NCBI GenBank assembly: GCA_965204925.1
Contig: OZ242021.1
Location: 558,001 to 622,000 of the forward strand
Length of the DNA: 64,000 nt
Source: G963663315 sp965204925
GTDB taxonomy: Bacteria; Pseudomonadota; Gammaproteobacteria; Arenicellales; Poriferihabitantaceae
Direction: 5' to 3'
Of this stretch, positions 1-8,762 are shown one piece after another. Both the position numbers and the translations under genes were made by a program. A model generated the notes under the pieces. That model did no database searches. It was not told where the DNA came from and saw nothing but the letters and a program-made list of their open reading frames with translations. Within the stretch, counting starts at the first letter, position 1, and every line of letters begins with the position of its first letter.

Positions 1-1
1 A

Positions 2-1057
2 TCCAAGGGGCTGGAGTTTGATGTGGTGATCCTGCCGCAACTGCATCGACAACCCCGCCGGCAAGAAAAGGAACTGGTGCGCTCCATACGATATTCTCAC
101 GAACTTCTGCTGGCCGGACTGCCGGACGCGCAAGAATCAGACCCGTTGTACGAATATCTCGGCGACCTCGAAAAAGAGCAGAGGGAAAACGACAATCGCC
201 GATTGCTGTACGTGGCATGCACCCGGGCCCGCCGGCAACTGCATCTGTATGTCTGCCTCACGTTCGATAAAGTCGGGCATGCCAGGCCGCCATCAGGCGG
301 TTCGCTGCTGCACCTGCTGTGGCCTTCCCTGGAGCATCATCCCGCAGCAGAAAACAGGACGACACCCGCTCAGCAGGACGAATCGGCTGAAACCGCGCTT
401 TCACTGACCCGATTCAGACGACTGCCGACAGCCTGGCGCATGCCGCAACTTCCCGAAAGCCCGTATATCAAAACCGCCGAGGCCGCCCGCGATGCCGCGC
501 CCGAAAACGAAATCGAATTTTCCTGGGCCGGAGAAACCCTGCGTATAACCGGCATCGCCATCCATCACCTGCTCCAGGAAATCAATGACCACAACTGGCA
601 AAAGTGGAAATCGCGGGAAACAGGCGAAATCGTCAAGCGCGGCCGCCTAATTCTGATGGAACACGGCCTTGGCGGCAAACAACTCGAATCGGCATATGAT
701 AACCTGCGAACCGCTATGGAAAACATCAAATCCGACCCAACGGCCGCCTGGATATTTTCCAGCGACCACAGCCATATTCGCACCGAATGGCCGTTGACCG
801 GCATAGTCGATAACGCGCTCACCCGGATTGTGATTGACCGCGCGTTCATCGACCGCTCCGGGACACGATGGATCATTGACTTCAAGTCCAGTCGACACGA
901 AGGCAAGGACATGGCCCGCTTCCTTGAGCAGGAGCAACAACGCTATTCCGGGCAGATGGCGCGCTACGCGCAGATCATACGCAATCTGGAAAAAAACCGC
1001 ATTATGCTTGCCCTGTATTTCCCCCTGCTGAAAGAATGGCGCCAATGGGCAGCCTGA
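2..1057 (+). CDS. AddA/RecB-like helicase-nuclease, C-terminal part (5' end outside window)
   Basis: The reading frame is already open at base 2 and runs to a TGA at 1055-1057. It begins with SKGLEFDVVILP, the UvrD/AddA-family helicase motif V, and soon shows RRLLYVACTRARRQLHLY, the classical motif VI arginine region. The C-terminal half carries a PD-(D/E)XK nuclease core: an Asp-containing strand (GIVDNALTRIVIDRAFID) followed by WIIDFKSS, where IDFK supplies the Asp and Lys of the metal site. Superfamily I helicase plus a C-terminal nuclease is the arrangement of AddA/RecB-type ATP-dependent exonucleases that process double-strand breaks. Which subunit this is (AddA, or a stand-alone UvrD/RecB-like protein) cannot be decided because the N-terminal ATPase domain is outside the window. 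The C-terminus is complete. Confidence 0.85.
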   Translation, partial: SKGLEFDVVILPQLHRQPRRQEKELVRSIRYSHELLLAGLPDAQESDPLYEYLGDLEKEQRENDNRRLLYVACTRARRQLHLYVCLTFDKVGHARPPSGGSLLHLLWPSLEHHPAAENRTTPAQQDESAETALSLTRFRRLPTAWRMPQLPESPYIKTAEAARDAAPENEIEFSWAGETLRITGIAIHHLLQEINDHNWQKWKSRETGEIVKRGRLILMEHGLGGKQLESAYDNLRTAMENIKSDPTAAWIFSSDHSHIRTEWPLTGIVDNALTRIVIDRAFIDRSGTRWIIDFKSSRHEGKDMARFLEQEQQRYSGQMARYAQIIRNLEKNRIMLALYFPLLKEWRQWAA

Positions 1058-1176
1058 CATTGTGCAAGACGGCCGAGCCGGAGTACACTTGAAGACATGG
1101 CAGACGGCGGTAAACAACCGGGCAAGGAACAACGCACGGCGCTTGAGGAATTCATGACAAAGACCGCGAAAGCCGG

Positions 1177-1839
1177 GTGCAGTACTTCGGCCCTGAACAC
1201 ATATTCCGACTGACCAGCGTGACTACTGCACCGCAAGCTCTGGAACGGTTGAAACAGGGCAACCTGCGTTTCGTGTCCGGTTTGCGAGCAGGCGGGCCGG
1301 TCGATTCGCATCGACGGGAAGAACTGGTCAATGGCCAGACGCCGTTTGCCGCTATTCTGGGATGCTCGGATTCACGGGTGCCGGTGGAACTGGTATTCGA
1401 TCAGGGCCCGGGGGATCTGTTCGTCGTTCGCGTTGCGGGAAATGTCGTTGCTCCGCCCCAGACAGGCAGCGTGGAATTTGCTGTCAGTAATCTGGGTTGC
1501 GCCCTGGTAGTCGTTCTTGGCCACTCCCGATGCGGCGCGGTTGAAGCCGCACTGGAAGAAATCCGTCAGCCGTCCAAGAACCTGTCACCGAATCTTCGCG
1601 CCATCATCGACAGTATCCGTCCGCTAGTCTCCCCGATTACGAACAAACTGCCCGACACCGATCATGATACCCTTGTTCCTCTTGTGGTACGGGCAAATAT
1701 CCTTGCCTCCATGAGCAAGCTCATCCACGGTTCGGAAATGCTCGAACAGTCGCTCAGGGAGCGCAAGCTCATGGTGGCAGGCGCCGAATATGATCTCGCT
1801 TCCGGTAAAGTGGATTTTTTCGAGAAGACGCCGGATTGA
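1177..1839 (+). CDS. Beta-class carbonic anhydrase
   Basis: Catalyses reversible hydration of CO2 to bicarbonate in the cytoplasm. The 220-residue protein has the full beta-class zinc site: Cys63-Ser-Asp65-Ser-Arg67 (CSDSR) and His116-x-x-Cys119 (HSRC), with the Asp/Arg dyad present, plus the usual GDLFVVRVAGN strand between them. Length is normal for the family. The listed start is a GTG at 1177. A second GTG at 1219 (MTTAPQALERL...) is a plausible alternative because conservation begins about there, and no good ribosome binding site distinguishes them. It converges on yejF; the two stop codons lie in the opposite arms of one hairpin. Identity is firm; the exact start is not. Confidence 0.93.
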   Translation: MQYFGPEHIFRLTSVTTAPQALERLKQGNLRFVSGLRAGGPVDSHRREELVNGQTPFAAILGCSDSRVPVELVFDQGPGDLFVVRVAGNVVAPPQTGSVEFAVSNLGCALVVVLGHSRCGAVEAALEEIRQPSKNLSPNLRAIIDSIRPLVSPITNKLPDTDHDTLVPLVVRANILASMSKLIHGSEMLEQSLRERKLMVAGAEYDLASGKVDFFEKTPD

Positions 1840-1857
1840 CCGGCCGACAGCCGGTCA
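1837..1857. terminator. Convergent hairpin between carbonic anhydrase and yejF
   Basis: TGACCGGC (1837-1844) and GCCGGTCA (1850-1857) form an 8-bp perfect stem with a 5-nt loop. The left arm contains the stop codon of the plus-strand gene and the right arm the stop codon of the minus-strand gene. There is no long U-tract on either side, so this is a likely but unproven bidirectional terminator. Confidence 0.5.
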
Positions 1858-3522
1858 TCGTAAAGGCGGCTCACCCGGGGTTGCGCTTGTATACGGATCA
1901 CCCGGTGACCGTGGGACGGGGAATGCCGCAGCCAGCAGTTGCCGGGTATATGAGCGCTGCGGACTCATGAAAATGGAATCTGCTTCACCCTGCTCCACTA
2001 CATCGCCGGAGCGCATCACGATCAGGTCATCGGCAATAGCGCGCACCACACTCAAATCATGGGAAATAAAAACATAGGCCAGCTGATGCTGACGCTGGAT
2101 CCGGTTCAGCAGTTCCAGTACCTGCACCTGGACGGTGCGGTCCAGCGCAGAGGTCGGTTCATCCAGAAACAGTATTCTCGGCTCAAGAATCAGCGCTCGA
2201 GCGATCGCGATGCGCTGCCTTTGCCCGCCCGAAAATTCATGCGGATAACGGAAACGGACAGCGGGATCGATTTCCACCTCTTCCAGGATTTGCACGACTT
2301 TGCGGTCACGGGCTTTCGGATCGGGAACCAGCCCACGCGCCTGCAACCCCTCACTGACGATCTCGCCAACCGGCAAGCGCGGCGAAAGGGAGCCGTAAGG
2401 GTCCTGAAAGACAATCTGCATGGCGCTTCGCGCCTGTGACAGAACCAGACCGCCCGGCTCACCAACCGGCATACCGTCCAGGCATATTTCGCCTTTGCAC
2501 CGCACCAGCTGCAACAATGCCAGCGCCAGCGTGGTCTTGCCGGATCCCGACTCCCCAACCAGTCCCAGCGTACGACCCGGATACAGCTTCAGGGATACGC
2601 CATTGACTGCCTTGACATGACCCACAGTTCGCCTGAGCAATCCGCGCCGGATCGGGAACCAGACCCTGAGATCGTTGACCGCGAGAATTTGTTGGCCCCG
2701 GTCATCCGGCTTTTGCCGCAGCGCAGGCTCTGCGGACAGCAGCAAACGGGTATAGTCGTGTACAGGAGACGTGAATATCTGTACCACAGGACCGCTTTCT
2801 ACCAGCCTGCCGGCTTTCATGACCAGTACCCGGTCGGCTGTCTTGCGTACCATGTTGAGATCATGGGTGATCAACAAGATTCCCAAATTGTCCGTATCCT
2901 GCAACTCCCCGAGCAATTCGAGGATTCTGGCCTGTACCGTTACGTCGAGCGCGGTGGTCGGCTCATCGGCCAGCAAAATTCCGGGGCGATTGGCCAGCGC
3001 CATGGCAATGATCACCCGCTGGCGCTGACCTCCCGATAGCTGATGGGGGTAGTCGGCCAGACGGGATTCGGGATTATGGATGCCGACACGCTCCAGTAGC
3101 GCCACGATCCGGTTTCTGGCCATGCCACCCTGGATTCCCTGATGCAATGCCAGCGATTCGCCAATCTGTTTCTCAATAGTATGGAGCGGGTTCAATGCGG
3201 TCATTGGCTCCTGGAAAATGATCGAAACCCGATTCCCTCGTATGCGCCGCAGCGCATCCTGATCGGCTCCGATCAGTTGTTCTCCCTGAATCAGGATCGA
3301 GCCGTGCGGATGAAAAGCGTGGGGATAAGGCAACAACTGCATGACGGACAGCGCAACGAGGGATTTCCCCGTTCCCGACTCCCCGACCAGCGCGACTGTC
3401 TCACCGGCGTGCAGGTCAAACCCGACCCCCTTCACGATATGGGAAACGATTTCCCGGTTCCGGGTTCTGCGGCGGAAACTTACCGACAGGTCACGCACCT
3501 CCAGTATCGGATCGGCGCTCAT
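1855..3522 (-). CDS. yejF: YejF-type ABC importer ATPase (two fused ATP-binding domains)
   Basis: ATP-binding subunit energising the YejABEF oligopeptide/microcin-C-type importer. Two complete ABC cassettes are fused: the first has Walker A GESGTGKS and signature LSGGQRQR, the second Walker A GESGSGKTT and signature FSGGQRQR, each with LADEPTTALD or LFLDEPTSALD Walker B/D-loops. The frame is open to 3627, but the start is placed at 3522 (MSADPILEVRDLSV), because this ATG overlaps the yejE stop in an ATGA and the homology begins there; the upstream 35 residues look like non-coding read-through. About 555 residues, normal for YejF-like proteins. Last gene of the yejABEF operon. Confidence 0.93.
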   Translation of the reverse strand: MSADPILEVRDLSVSFRRRTRNREIVSHIVKGVGFDLHAGETVALVGESGTGKSLVALSVMQLLPYPHAFHPHGSILIQGEQLIGADQDALRRIRGNRVSIIFQEPMTALNPLHTIEKQIGESLALHQGIQGGMARNRIVALLERVGIHNPESRLADYPHQLSGGQRQRVIIAMALANRPGILLADEPTTALDVTVQARILELLGELQDTDNLGILLITHDLNMVRKTADRVLVMKAGRLVESGPVVQIFTSPVHDYTRLLLSAEPALRQKPDDRGQQILAVNDLRVWFPIRRGLLRRTVGHVKAVNGVSLKLYPGRTLGLVGESGSGKTTLALALLQLVRCKGEICLDGMPVGEPGGLVLSQARSAMQIVFQDPYGSLSPRLPVGEIVSEGLQARGLVPDPKARDRKVVQILEEVEIDPAVRFRYPHEFSGGQRQRIAIARALILEPRILFLDEPTSALDRTVQVQVLELLNRIQRQHQLAYVFISHDLSVVRAIADDLIVMRSGDVVEQGEADSIFMSPQRSYTRQLLAAAFPVPRSPGDPYTSATPGEPPLR

Positions 3523-4538
3523 GAGAAGGTTTTCCTGGGGTCGAAACCGTCGCGCACCGCTTCGCCGATAAAGACCAGCAACGACAGCATCAGGCCAATC
3601 ACGGCAAATCCGGTAATCCCGAGCCACGGCGCTTGCAGGTTGTTCTTGCCCTGGTTCAGCAACTCTCCCAGAGAGGGGGAACCGACCGGTAATCCGAACC
3701 CGAGAAAATCCAGGCTGGTCAGCGTGGTAACCGAACCACTCAGAATAAATGGCATGAACGTAAAGGTCGCGACCATGGCGTTGGGCAGTATGTGCCGGAT
3801 CATGATGCGGCTGTCACTGACGCCCAGGGCTTTCGCGGCGCGGATATATTCGAAGTTGCGGACACGCAGAAACTCGGCGCGTACGACAGCGACCAGCCCG
3901 GTCCACGAAAACAACAGCATCAGGGCAAGCAGGCTGAAAAAACCGGGTTCGATAACCGCGGCCATGATGATCAGCAGGTACAGGATCGGCAGCCCTTCCC
4001 ATACCTCGATGAAACGTTGCATGATCAGGTCGGTCAACCCCCCGAAATATCCCTGCACGGCCCCGGCCGCGATGCCGATGACAGAACTCAGCAGGGTCAA
4101 CAACAAACCGAACAGCGCCGAGATACGAAACCCGTACACTACCCGGGCCAGGACATCTCTCGCCTGATCATCGGTGCCCAGCCAATGACGCGCGGACGGC
4201 GGGGAAGGCGCCGGTACTTCGAGTTCATAGTCAATAGTGTCGTAGGCCCAGGGTATCGGGGGCCAGATCATCCAGCCTTTTTCCAGGATCAGCGACCGTA
4301 CATACGGGTCCCGATACTCGGCTTCCAGCTCGAACTCCCCTCCGAATTCGGTTTCCGGGTAGTGGTGCAGAATCGGCGTGTAAAAGGTCTTGTCGTAGCG
4401 AATCAGGATCGGCTTGTCATTGGCAATCCACTCCGACATCAGGGTGATCACGAACAATACCAGAAAAATCCACAGCGAACAGTATCCCCGCCGGTTTGCC
4501 TTGAAATTCTCCCATCGGCGAGCGCTTAACGGCGACAT
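3519..4538 (-). CDS. yejE: YejE-type ABC importer permease
   Basis: One of two inner-membrane permeases of the YejABEF peptide importer. It begins with a short cytoplasmic segment and a hydrophobic helix (CSLWIFLVLFVITLM), followed by a large periplasmic loop rich in Tyr/Glu (YDKTFYTPILHHYPETEFGG) that is characteristic of YejE, then a run of membrane helices with a typical EAA-like cytoplasmic loop (AAKALGVSDSRIMIRHILPNA) that docks on the ATPase. 339 residues. It lies 2 bp after yejB and its stop overlaps the yejF start, so translation is probably coupled. Confidence 0.93.
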   Translation of the reverse strand: MSPLSARRWENFKANRRGYCSLWIFLVLFVITLMSEWIANDKPILIRYDKTFYTPILHHYPETEFGGEFELEAEYRDPYVRSLILEKGWMIWPPIPWAYDTIDYELEVPAPSPPSARHWLGTDDQARDVLARVVYGFRISALFGLLLTLLSSVIGIAAGAVQGYFGGLTDLIMQRFIEVWEGLPILYLLIIMAAVIEPGFFSLLALMLLFSWTGLVAVVRAEFLRVRNFEYIRAAKALGVSDSRIMIRHILPNAMVATFTFMPFILSGSVTTLTSLDFLGFGLPVGSPSLGELLNQGKNNLQAPWLGITGFAVIGLMLSLLVFIGEAVRDGFDPRKTFS

Positions 4539-4540
4539 GT

Positions 4541-5644
4541 TCAGGCTTGCCTGGACTCAAAATCGATCCTGGGATCAATAACGGTATACATCACATCACG
4601 CAGAATCTGTAGCAGTAATCCAATCAGCGTAAAAATATACAAAATCGCAAACATCACCGGATAATCCCGGTCAAGAGCCGCCTCATAACCCAGCAGTCCC
4701 AGACCATCCAGAGAAAAAATCACCTCGATCAGCAGCGCCCCGGTAAACAGAATGCCAATGAACAGCGCCGGGAAACCGGCAATCACGATAAGCATCGCAT
4801 TGCGGAACACATGTCCGTACAGAATCTGGCGTTCGGACAACCCCTTGGCCCTTGCCGTCAATACGTATTGCAGCTTGATCTGATCCAGAAAGGAATTCTT
4901 CGTCAACATGGTAAGGGTGGCAAATCCCCCGATCACCATGGACAGGACGGGCAACGTGATGTGCCAGAAATAATCCAGTACCTGTCTCCACCACGGGAAT
5001 TCGCTCCAGCCGTCGGATGTCAGCCCGCGCAATGGAAAAAGATCGAAATATTTCCCCCCCGAGAACAATACAACGAGCAAAATGGCAAACAGGAAACCGG
5101 GGATTGCGTATCCAATAACAATCAGTCCGCTCGTCCAGACATCAAAGGCCGACTCATCGCGCACCGCCTTGCGAATACCGAGCGGAATGGATACCAGATA
5201 GACGATCAGGGTGGTCCACAGTCCGAGAGAAATCGAGACCGGCATTTTCTCGATCAGCAATTCGGTGACGCGCTTGTTGCTGTAATAGCTCTCTCCGAAG
5301 TCGAAGCGGATGTAGTCCCGCAGCATTTTCAAAAAGCGCTGATGCGCCGGTTTGTCGAATCCGAACTGCTTCTCGATCGCGGCGATGATTTCCGGCCTCA
5401 ACCCTTGTGCGCCGCGATACTTGCCGGTACTGCCGCCAACAGCGCCGGCGCTGCTGTCGCCCTGAAGGTCGGCGCCGGTACCTGAGAAGCGGCTGGTGGC
5501 TTCCACCGCCTGCCCCTGCCATTTCGCGATGGTCTGCTCTACCGGACCGCCGGGCGCAAACTGGATGATCGCGAAATTGATGACCAGGATGCCGAGCAGT
5601 GTGGGAATAACCAGCAACAGTCGGCGGATGATATATGCCAGCAT
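4541..5644 (-). CDS. yejB: YejB-type ABC importer permease
   Basis: Second inner-membrane permease of the YejABEF importer. The N-terminal signal-anchor helix (YIIRRLLLVIPTLLGILVINFAI) and GGP segment (FAPGGPVEQ) are typical of the DppB/OppB-like family. A YejB-specific hydrophilic insertion (roughly residues 45-85) follows, then the FGESYY...V...LLIEKMPVSISLGL segment and the EAA loop (LTARAKGLSERQILYGHVFRNAM). 367 residues, as expected. It sits 22 bp after yejA and 2 bp before yejE. Confidence 0.93.
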   Translation of the reverse strand: MLAYIIRRLLLVIPTLLGILVINFAIIQFAPGGPVEQTIAKWQGQAVEATSRFSGTGADLQGDSSAGAVGGSTGKYRGAQGLRPEIIAAIEKQFGFDKPAHQRFLKMLRDYIRFDFGESYYSNKRVTELLIEKMPVSISLGLWTTLIVYLVSIPLGIRKAVRDESAFDVWTSGLIVIGYAIPGFLFAILLVVLFSGGKYFDLFPLRGLTSDGWSEFPWWRQVLDYFWHITLPVLSMVIGGFATLTMLTKNSFLDQIKLQYVLTARAKGLSERQILYGHVFRNAMLIVIAGFPALFIGILFTGALLIEVIFSLDGLGLLGYEAALDRDYPVMFAILYIFTLIGLLLQILRDVMYTVIDPRIDFESRQA

Positions 5645-5666
5645 GATCGCGCAAGCAGATGAATGA

Positions 5667-7532
5667 TCAGCGGTTCAACGCGCGTTCCTTGTCCGCGTCT
5701 ATCCACCAGCTGGCAAAACCGATACCATAGACCGGCTTGCGCGCGGGAAAACCGAACTTGTTCCAGTGCGCCGCCCAGATTTCATCCTTGTAAAAGGTCG
5801 GAATCACATAGTGGTTCCACAGCAATACCCGATCCAGCGCGCGCGTACTGTTCTGCAGCGTTTCAAGATCCCTGGCCGCAATCGCCCGCTCGATCAACGC
5901 ATCAACCACAGGATTGCGGATTCCTCCCGAATTGCCGCCGCGAATGTCGGCAGACGCCGATCCGAAGAAACTGCGCAGCTCGGTGCCGGGAGGCGGAAAA
6001 AAGTTCAGTCCTCCCACCCACAGATCAAAATCGTAATCGTAAATCCGGGTTCTCCATTGCGACGTGTCCACGAGGCGTATGGAGGCGTCAATTCCCGACT
6101 TTTTCAGGTTCTCTACGTACGGCAACGCCAGTCGTTGCGATTCCGGCCAGGCGGTCATCAGCTCCAGTTGAAACGGCTCCCCGGATTCGGTGGAAACGAG
6201 TTTGCCGTCCTTAAGCTCCCAGCCAGCCTGCCTGAACAGGCCCAGCGCCTTTCTCCGATTGATACGGTCGCGTCCGCTGCCGTCCGTTTTCGGCGGGACA
6301 AAAGCGTCACTCAAGGCGCGCTGTGGAATCTCCCCGGCAAACCCGGACAGAATAGCCTTTACAGCAGGTGTCGGCGGGCCACTGGATCCATAGTCAGAAT
6401 TCGGAAAGTAACTGCTGACACGCTTGTACTTGCCATACAACAGGGTGCGCTGTATCGTCTCGAAATCGTAAAGAGTCATCAGGGCTTCACGCACACGCAC
6501 ATCCTTGAATTTCTGCCGGTTCATGTTGAAAAAATAACCGGCCACACCGCGCGGGGTTTTATTCGGTATCTCAAGCCGGATCATGTCGCCGCTTGCCACC
6601 TCGTCGAGGTCATACTCCGTTACCCAGCGCTTGGCGCTCGCTTCCTGTCGAAAATCAATCTTGCCCGCCTTGAAGGCCTCGAATTCGACCGTCAGATCCC
6701 TGTAGTAATCATAACGAATCTCACCAATGTTATGCAGCCCCCGCTTGATCGGCAGGTCTTTTGCCCAGTAATTCTCGACACGCTCGTAGGTGATGGAACG
6801 CCCCGCATCCAGTTCTTTTATGCGATAGGGGCCGCTGCTCAACGGCGGCTCCAGGGTAGCAGCGGTTATATCCCGGTCTTTCCAGTAATGCACCGGCAAC
6901 GGCGACAAGGCGGCGACGGTCATGATCGGTTTCATACTGTCCGTACCTGAAAAAGTGAACTTCAGCCGCCGGGAAGACAATGCCTCGGCTCCGGTTACCT
7001 CCTCGAAGAAAGACCGGTAAAACGGCCTGCCATGGTTTTTTATCGTATCGAATGTAAACACGAAATCTTCTGCAACAATCGGCATGCCATCGTGATACAC
7101 CGCCTCTTCACGCAAATTGAATATGGCCCAGCTCTTGTCGGCCGGATACTCGACAGACTCGGCAATGAGGCCGTACAGCCCGTCGATTTCATCATCGGAA
7201 CCGGTCATCAATTGATCGGATACGAGACCGATACTGGACGGCCATTCACCCTTTTGCACATACGTATTGAGGGTATCGAAACTGCCGAAATCGCCGAGCG
7301 TCGTCTTGCCTCCCCTGGGCGCATCGGGGTTGACATAGGGCAGGTGTTCGATGCCGGCGGCGTATAACGGCTCGCCAAATTCCGCGATCGCTGTCTTTCG
7401 CGCCACGCCGTCTTCCGCCTGCGCCGGTATGGACGCCGCCGGCGCAACCGCCAACAGCCACATTGCAATTATCAGGTGGAACGAACTGCCGGCCGCGGCT
7501 GTACGGGTTTCAGGTTTGCTTTTTCTGGTCAT
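5667..7532 (-). CDS. yejA: YejA-type extracellular peptide-binding protein
   Basis: Periplasmic solute-binding protein of the YejABEF system, SBP family 5. A basic N-terminus and hydrophobic stretch (FHLIIAMWLLAVAPAASIPAQA) form a Sec signal peptide, cleaved probably after AQA around residue 39. The mature part has the SBP5 landmarks: ALYAAGIEHLPYVNPDAPRGG-type start, YDYYRDLTVEFEAFKAGKIDF and an FNMNR-containing domain. 621 residues is the usual size. First gene of the operon, divergent from mutY; the roughly 150 bp between them should hold both promoters. The family transports peptides such as microcin C; the physiological substrate here is unknown. Confidence 0.92.
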   Translation of the reverse strand: MTRKSKPETRTAAAGSSFHLIIAMWLLAVAPAASIPAQAEDGVARKTAIAEFGEPLYAAGIEHLPYVNPDAPRGGKTTLGDFGSFDTLNTYVQKGEWPSSIGLVSDQLMTGSDDEIDGLYGLIAESVEYPADKSWAIFNLREEAVYHDGMPIVAEDFVFTFDTIKNHGRPFYRSFFEEVTGAEALSSRRLKFTFSGTDSMKPIMTVAALSPLPVHYWKDRDITAATLEPPLSSGPYRIKELDAGRSITYERVENYWAKDLPIKRGLHNIGEIRYDYYRDLTVEFEAFKAGKIDFRQEASAKRWVTEYDLDEVASGDMIRLEIPNKTPRGVAGYFFNMNRQKFKDVRVREALMTLYDFETIQRTLLYGKYKRVSSYFPNSDYGSSGPPTPAVKAILSGFAGEIPQRALSDAFVPPKTDGSGRDRINRRKALGLFRQAGWELKDGKLVSTESGEPFQLELMTAWPESQRLALPYVENLKKSGIDASIRLVDTSQWRTRIYDYDFDLWVGGLNFFPPPGTELRSFFGSASADIRGGNSGGIRNPVVDALIERAIAARDLETLQNSTRALDRVLLWNHYVIPTFYKDEIWAAHWNKFGFPARKPVYGIGFASWWIDADKERALNR

Positions 7533-7680
7533 GTTTTTCGGGGATATGGGATAACGGTAATCGGGTTTATGATAATCTTGATTATGCCATCAACCACTTG
7601 CATACCGAATCGTATTGGAGCGCCTGTTTTATTCGCAGTTCAGGTTATCAATCTCCTTGCCGCCAGCATAAACCCGCAAC

Positions 7681-8754
7681 ATGCACGAAGCCGCCAGGCC
7701 GGATCCCGACAACGAGTTTTCCCGTCTTGTGCTTGCCTGGTTCGACCGCCATGGCCGCCATTCCCTGCCCTGGCAGCACGACCGGAATGCCTACCGCATC
7801 TGGATTTCGGAAATCATGTTACAGCAGACCCGGGTGGAAACCGTGATCCCGTATTATCAAAAATTCATGGCCCGCTTTGCCGACATCAATACACTCGCAA
7901 ATGCCGACCCGGAAGAGGTCATGGCATGCTGGGCCGGACTCGGCTATTATGCCAGGGCGCGTAATCTGCACCGCGCCGCGCAACAGGTGCGGGACCGGCA
8001 TGACGGCCTTTTCCCCCTGTCGTTTGATGACGCGGCCGCCTTGCCGGGTATCGGACGCTCCACCGCAGGCGCCATACTGGCTCTCGCCGACGGTCAGCGC
8101 CATGCGGTCCTGGACGGCAATGTCAAACGGGTTGTGAGTCGCTGTTTCGGCGTATTCGGCAATCCGGGCAAGGCCTCCACCCGTAACCGGTTGTGGGAAA
8201 TTGCCGAGCGGCTGACTCCGTCTTCAAGAGTCGCGGACTACACCCAGGCCATGATGGATATGGGCGCAACCGTCTGCATCCGTTCCCGCCCGCACTGCCG
8301 GATTTGCCCGCTGCAAAGCCGCTGTATCGCATGCAAACAGAATCTCCAGGACAAACTCCCCGAGCCGGCGCCGGGCAAGACACGCCCGCTGCGAAGCGTG
8401 CGCATGCTGTTGATCCGTAACCCGCAATCCGCTTATTTGTTGATCAAACGTCCACCGAGCGGAATCTGGGGCGGGCTATGGTCATTGCCGCAAATCACCG
8501 AACCCGGGATTGATCACCGGCAGTGGTGCCGGCGAGAACTGGGGCTGGAAGTGGATACCGGATCAAAACTGGAGCCGTTCACCCACGTATTCACCCACTT
8601 TGAATTGAATATCACCCCGCTGATATGCACGCTCATGTCGCAATCCGATGTCATTGCGGATGACGCGCACACCCTGTGGTACACCCCGGCCACAGACCCC
8701 GAACCCGGCATACCCGCCGCGGTCAGGAAAATTTTCCGGCTACTGGAAGACTGA
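7681..8754 (+). CDS. mutY: A/G-specific adenine DNA glycosylase MutY
   Basis: Removes adenine mispaired with 8-oxoguanine or guanine. The HhH-GPD fold is complete: catalytic Glu44 in WISEIMLQQT, helix-hairpin-helix LPGIGRSTAGAI at 121-132, and catalytic Asp145 in LDGNVKR. The 4Fe-4S loop has Cys199, Cys206, Cys209 and Cys215 with the correct 6-2-5 spacing. The C-terminal third is the NUDIX-like 8-oxoG recognition domain (IWGGLWSLPQI). 357 residues. It converges tightly on the type III res gene, only 8 bp apart, with no obvious terminator between them. Confidence 0.96.
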   Translation: MHEAARPDPDNEFSRLVLAWFDRHGRHSLPWQHDRNAYRIWISEIMLQQTRVETVIPYYQKFMARFADINTLANADPEEVMACWAGLGYYARARNLHRAAQQVRDRHDGLFPLSFDDAAALPGIGRSTAGAILALADGQRHAVLDGNVKRVVSRCFGVFGNPGKASTRNRLWEIAERLTPSSRVADYTQAMMDMGATVCIRSRPHCRICPLQSRCIACKQNLQDKLPEPAPGKTRPLRSVRMLLIRNPQSAYLLIKRPPSGIWGGLWSLPQITEPGIDHRQWCRRELGLEVDTGSKLEPFTHVFTHFELNITPLICTLMSQSDVIADDAHTLWYTPATDPEPGIPAAVRKIFRLLED

Positions 8755-8762
8755 GCGCGTCT

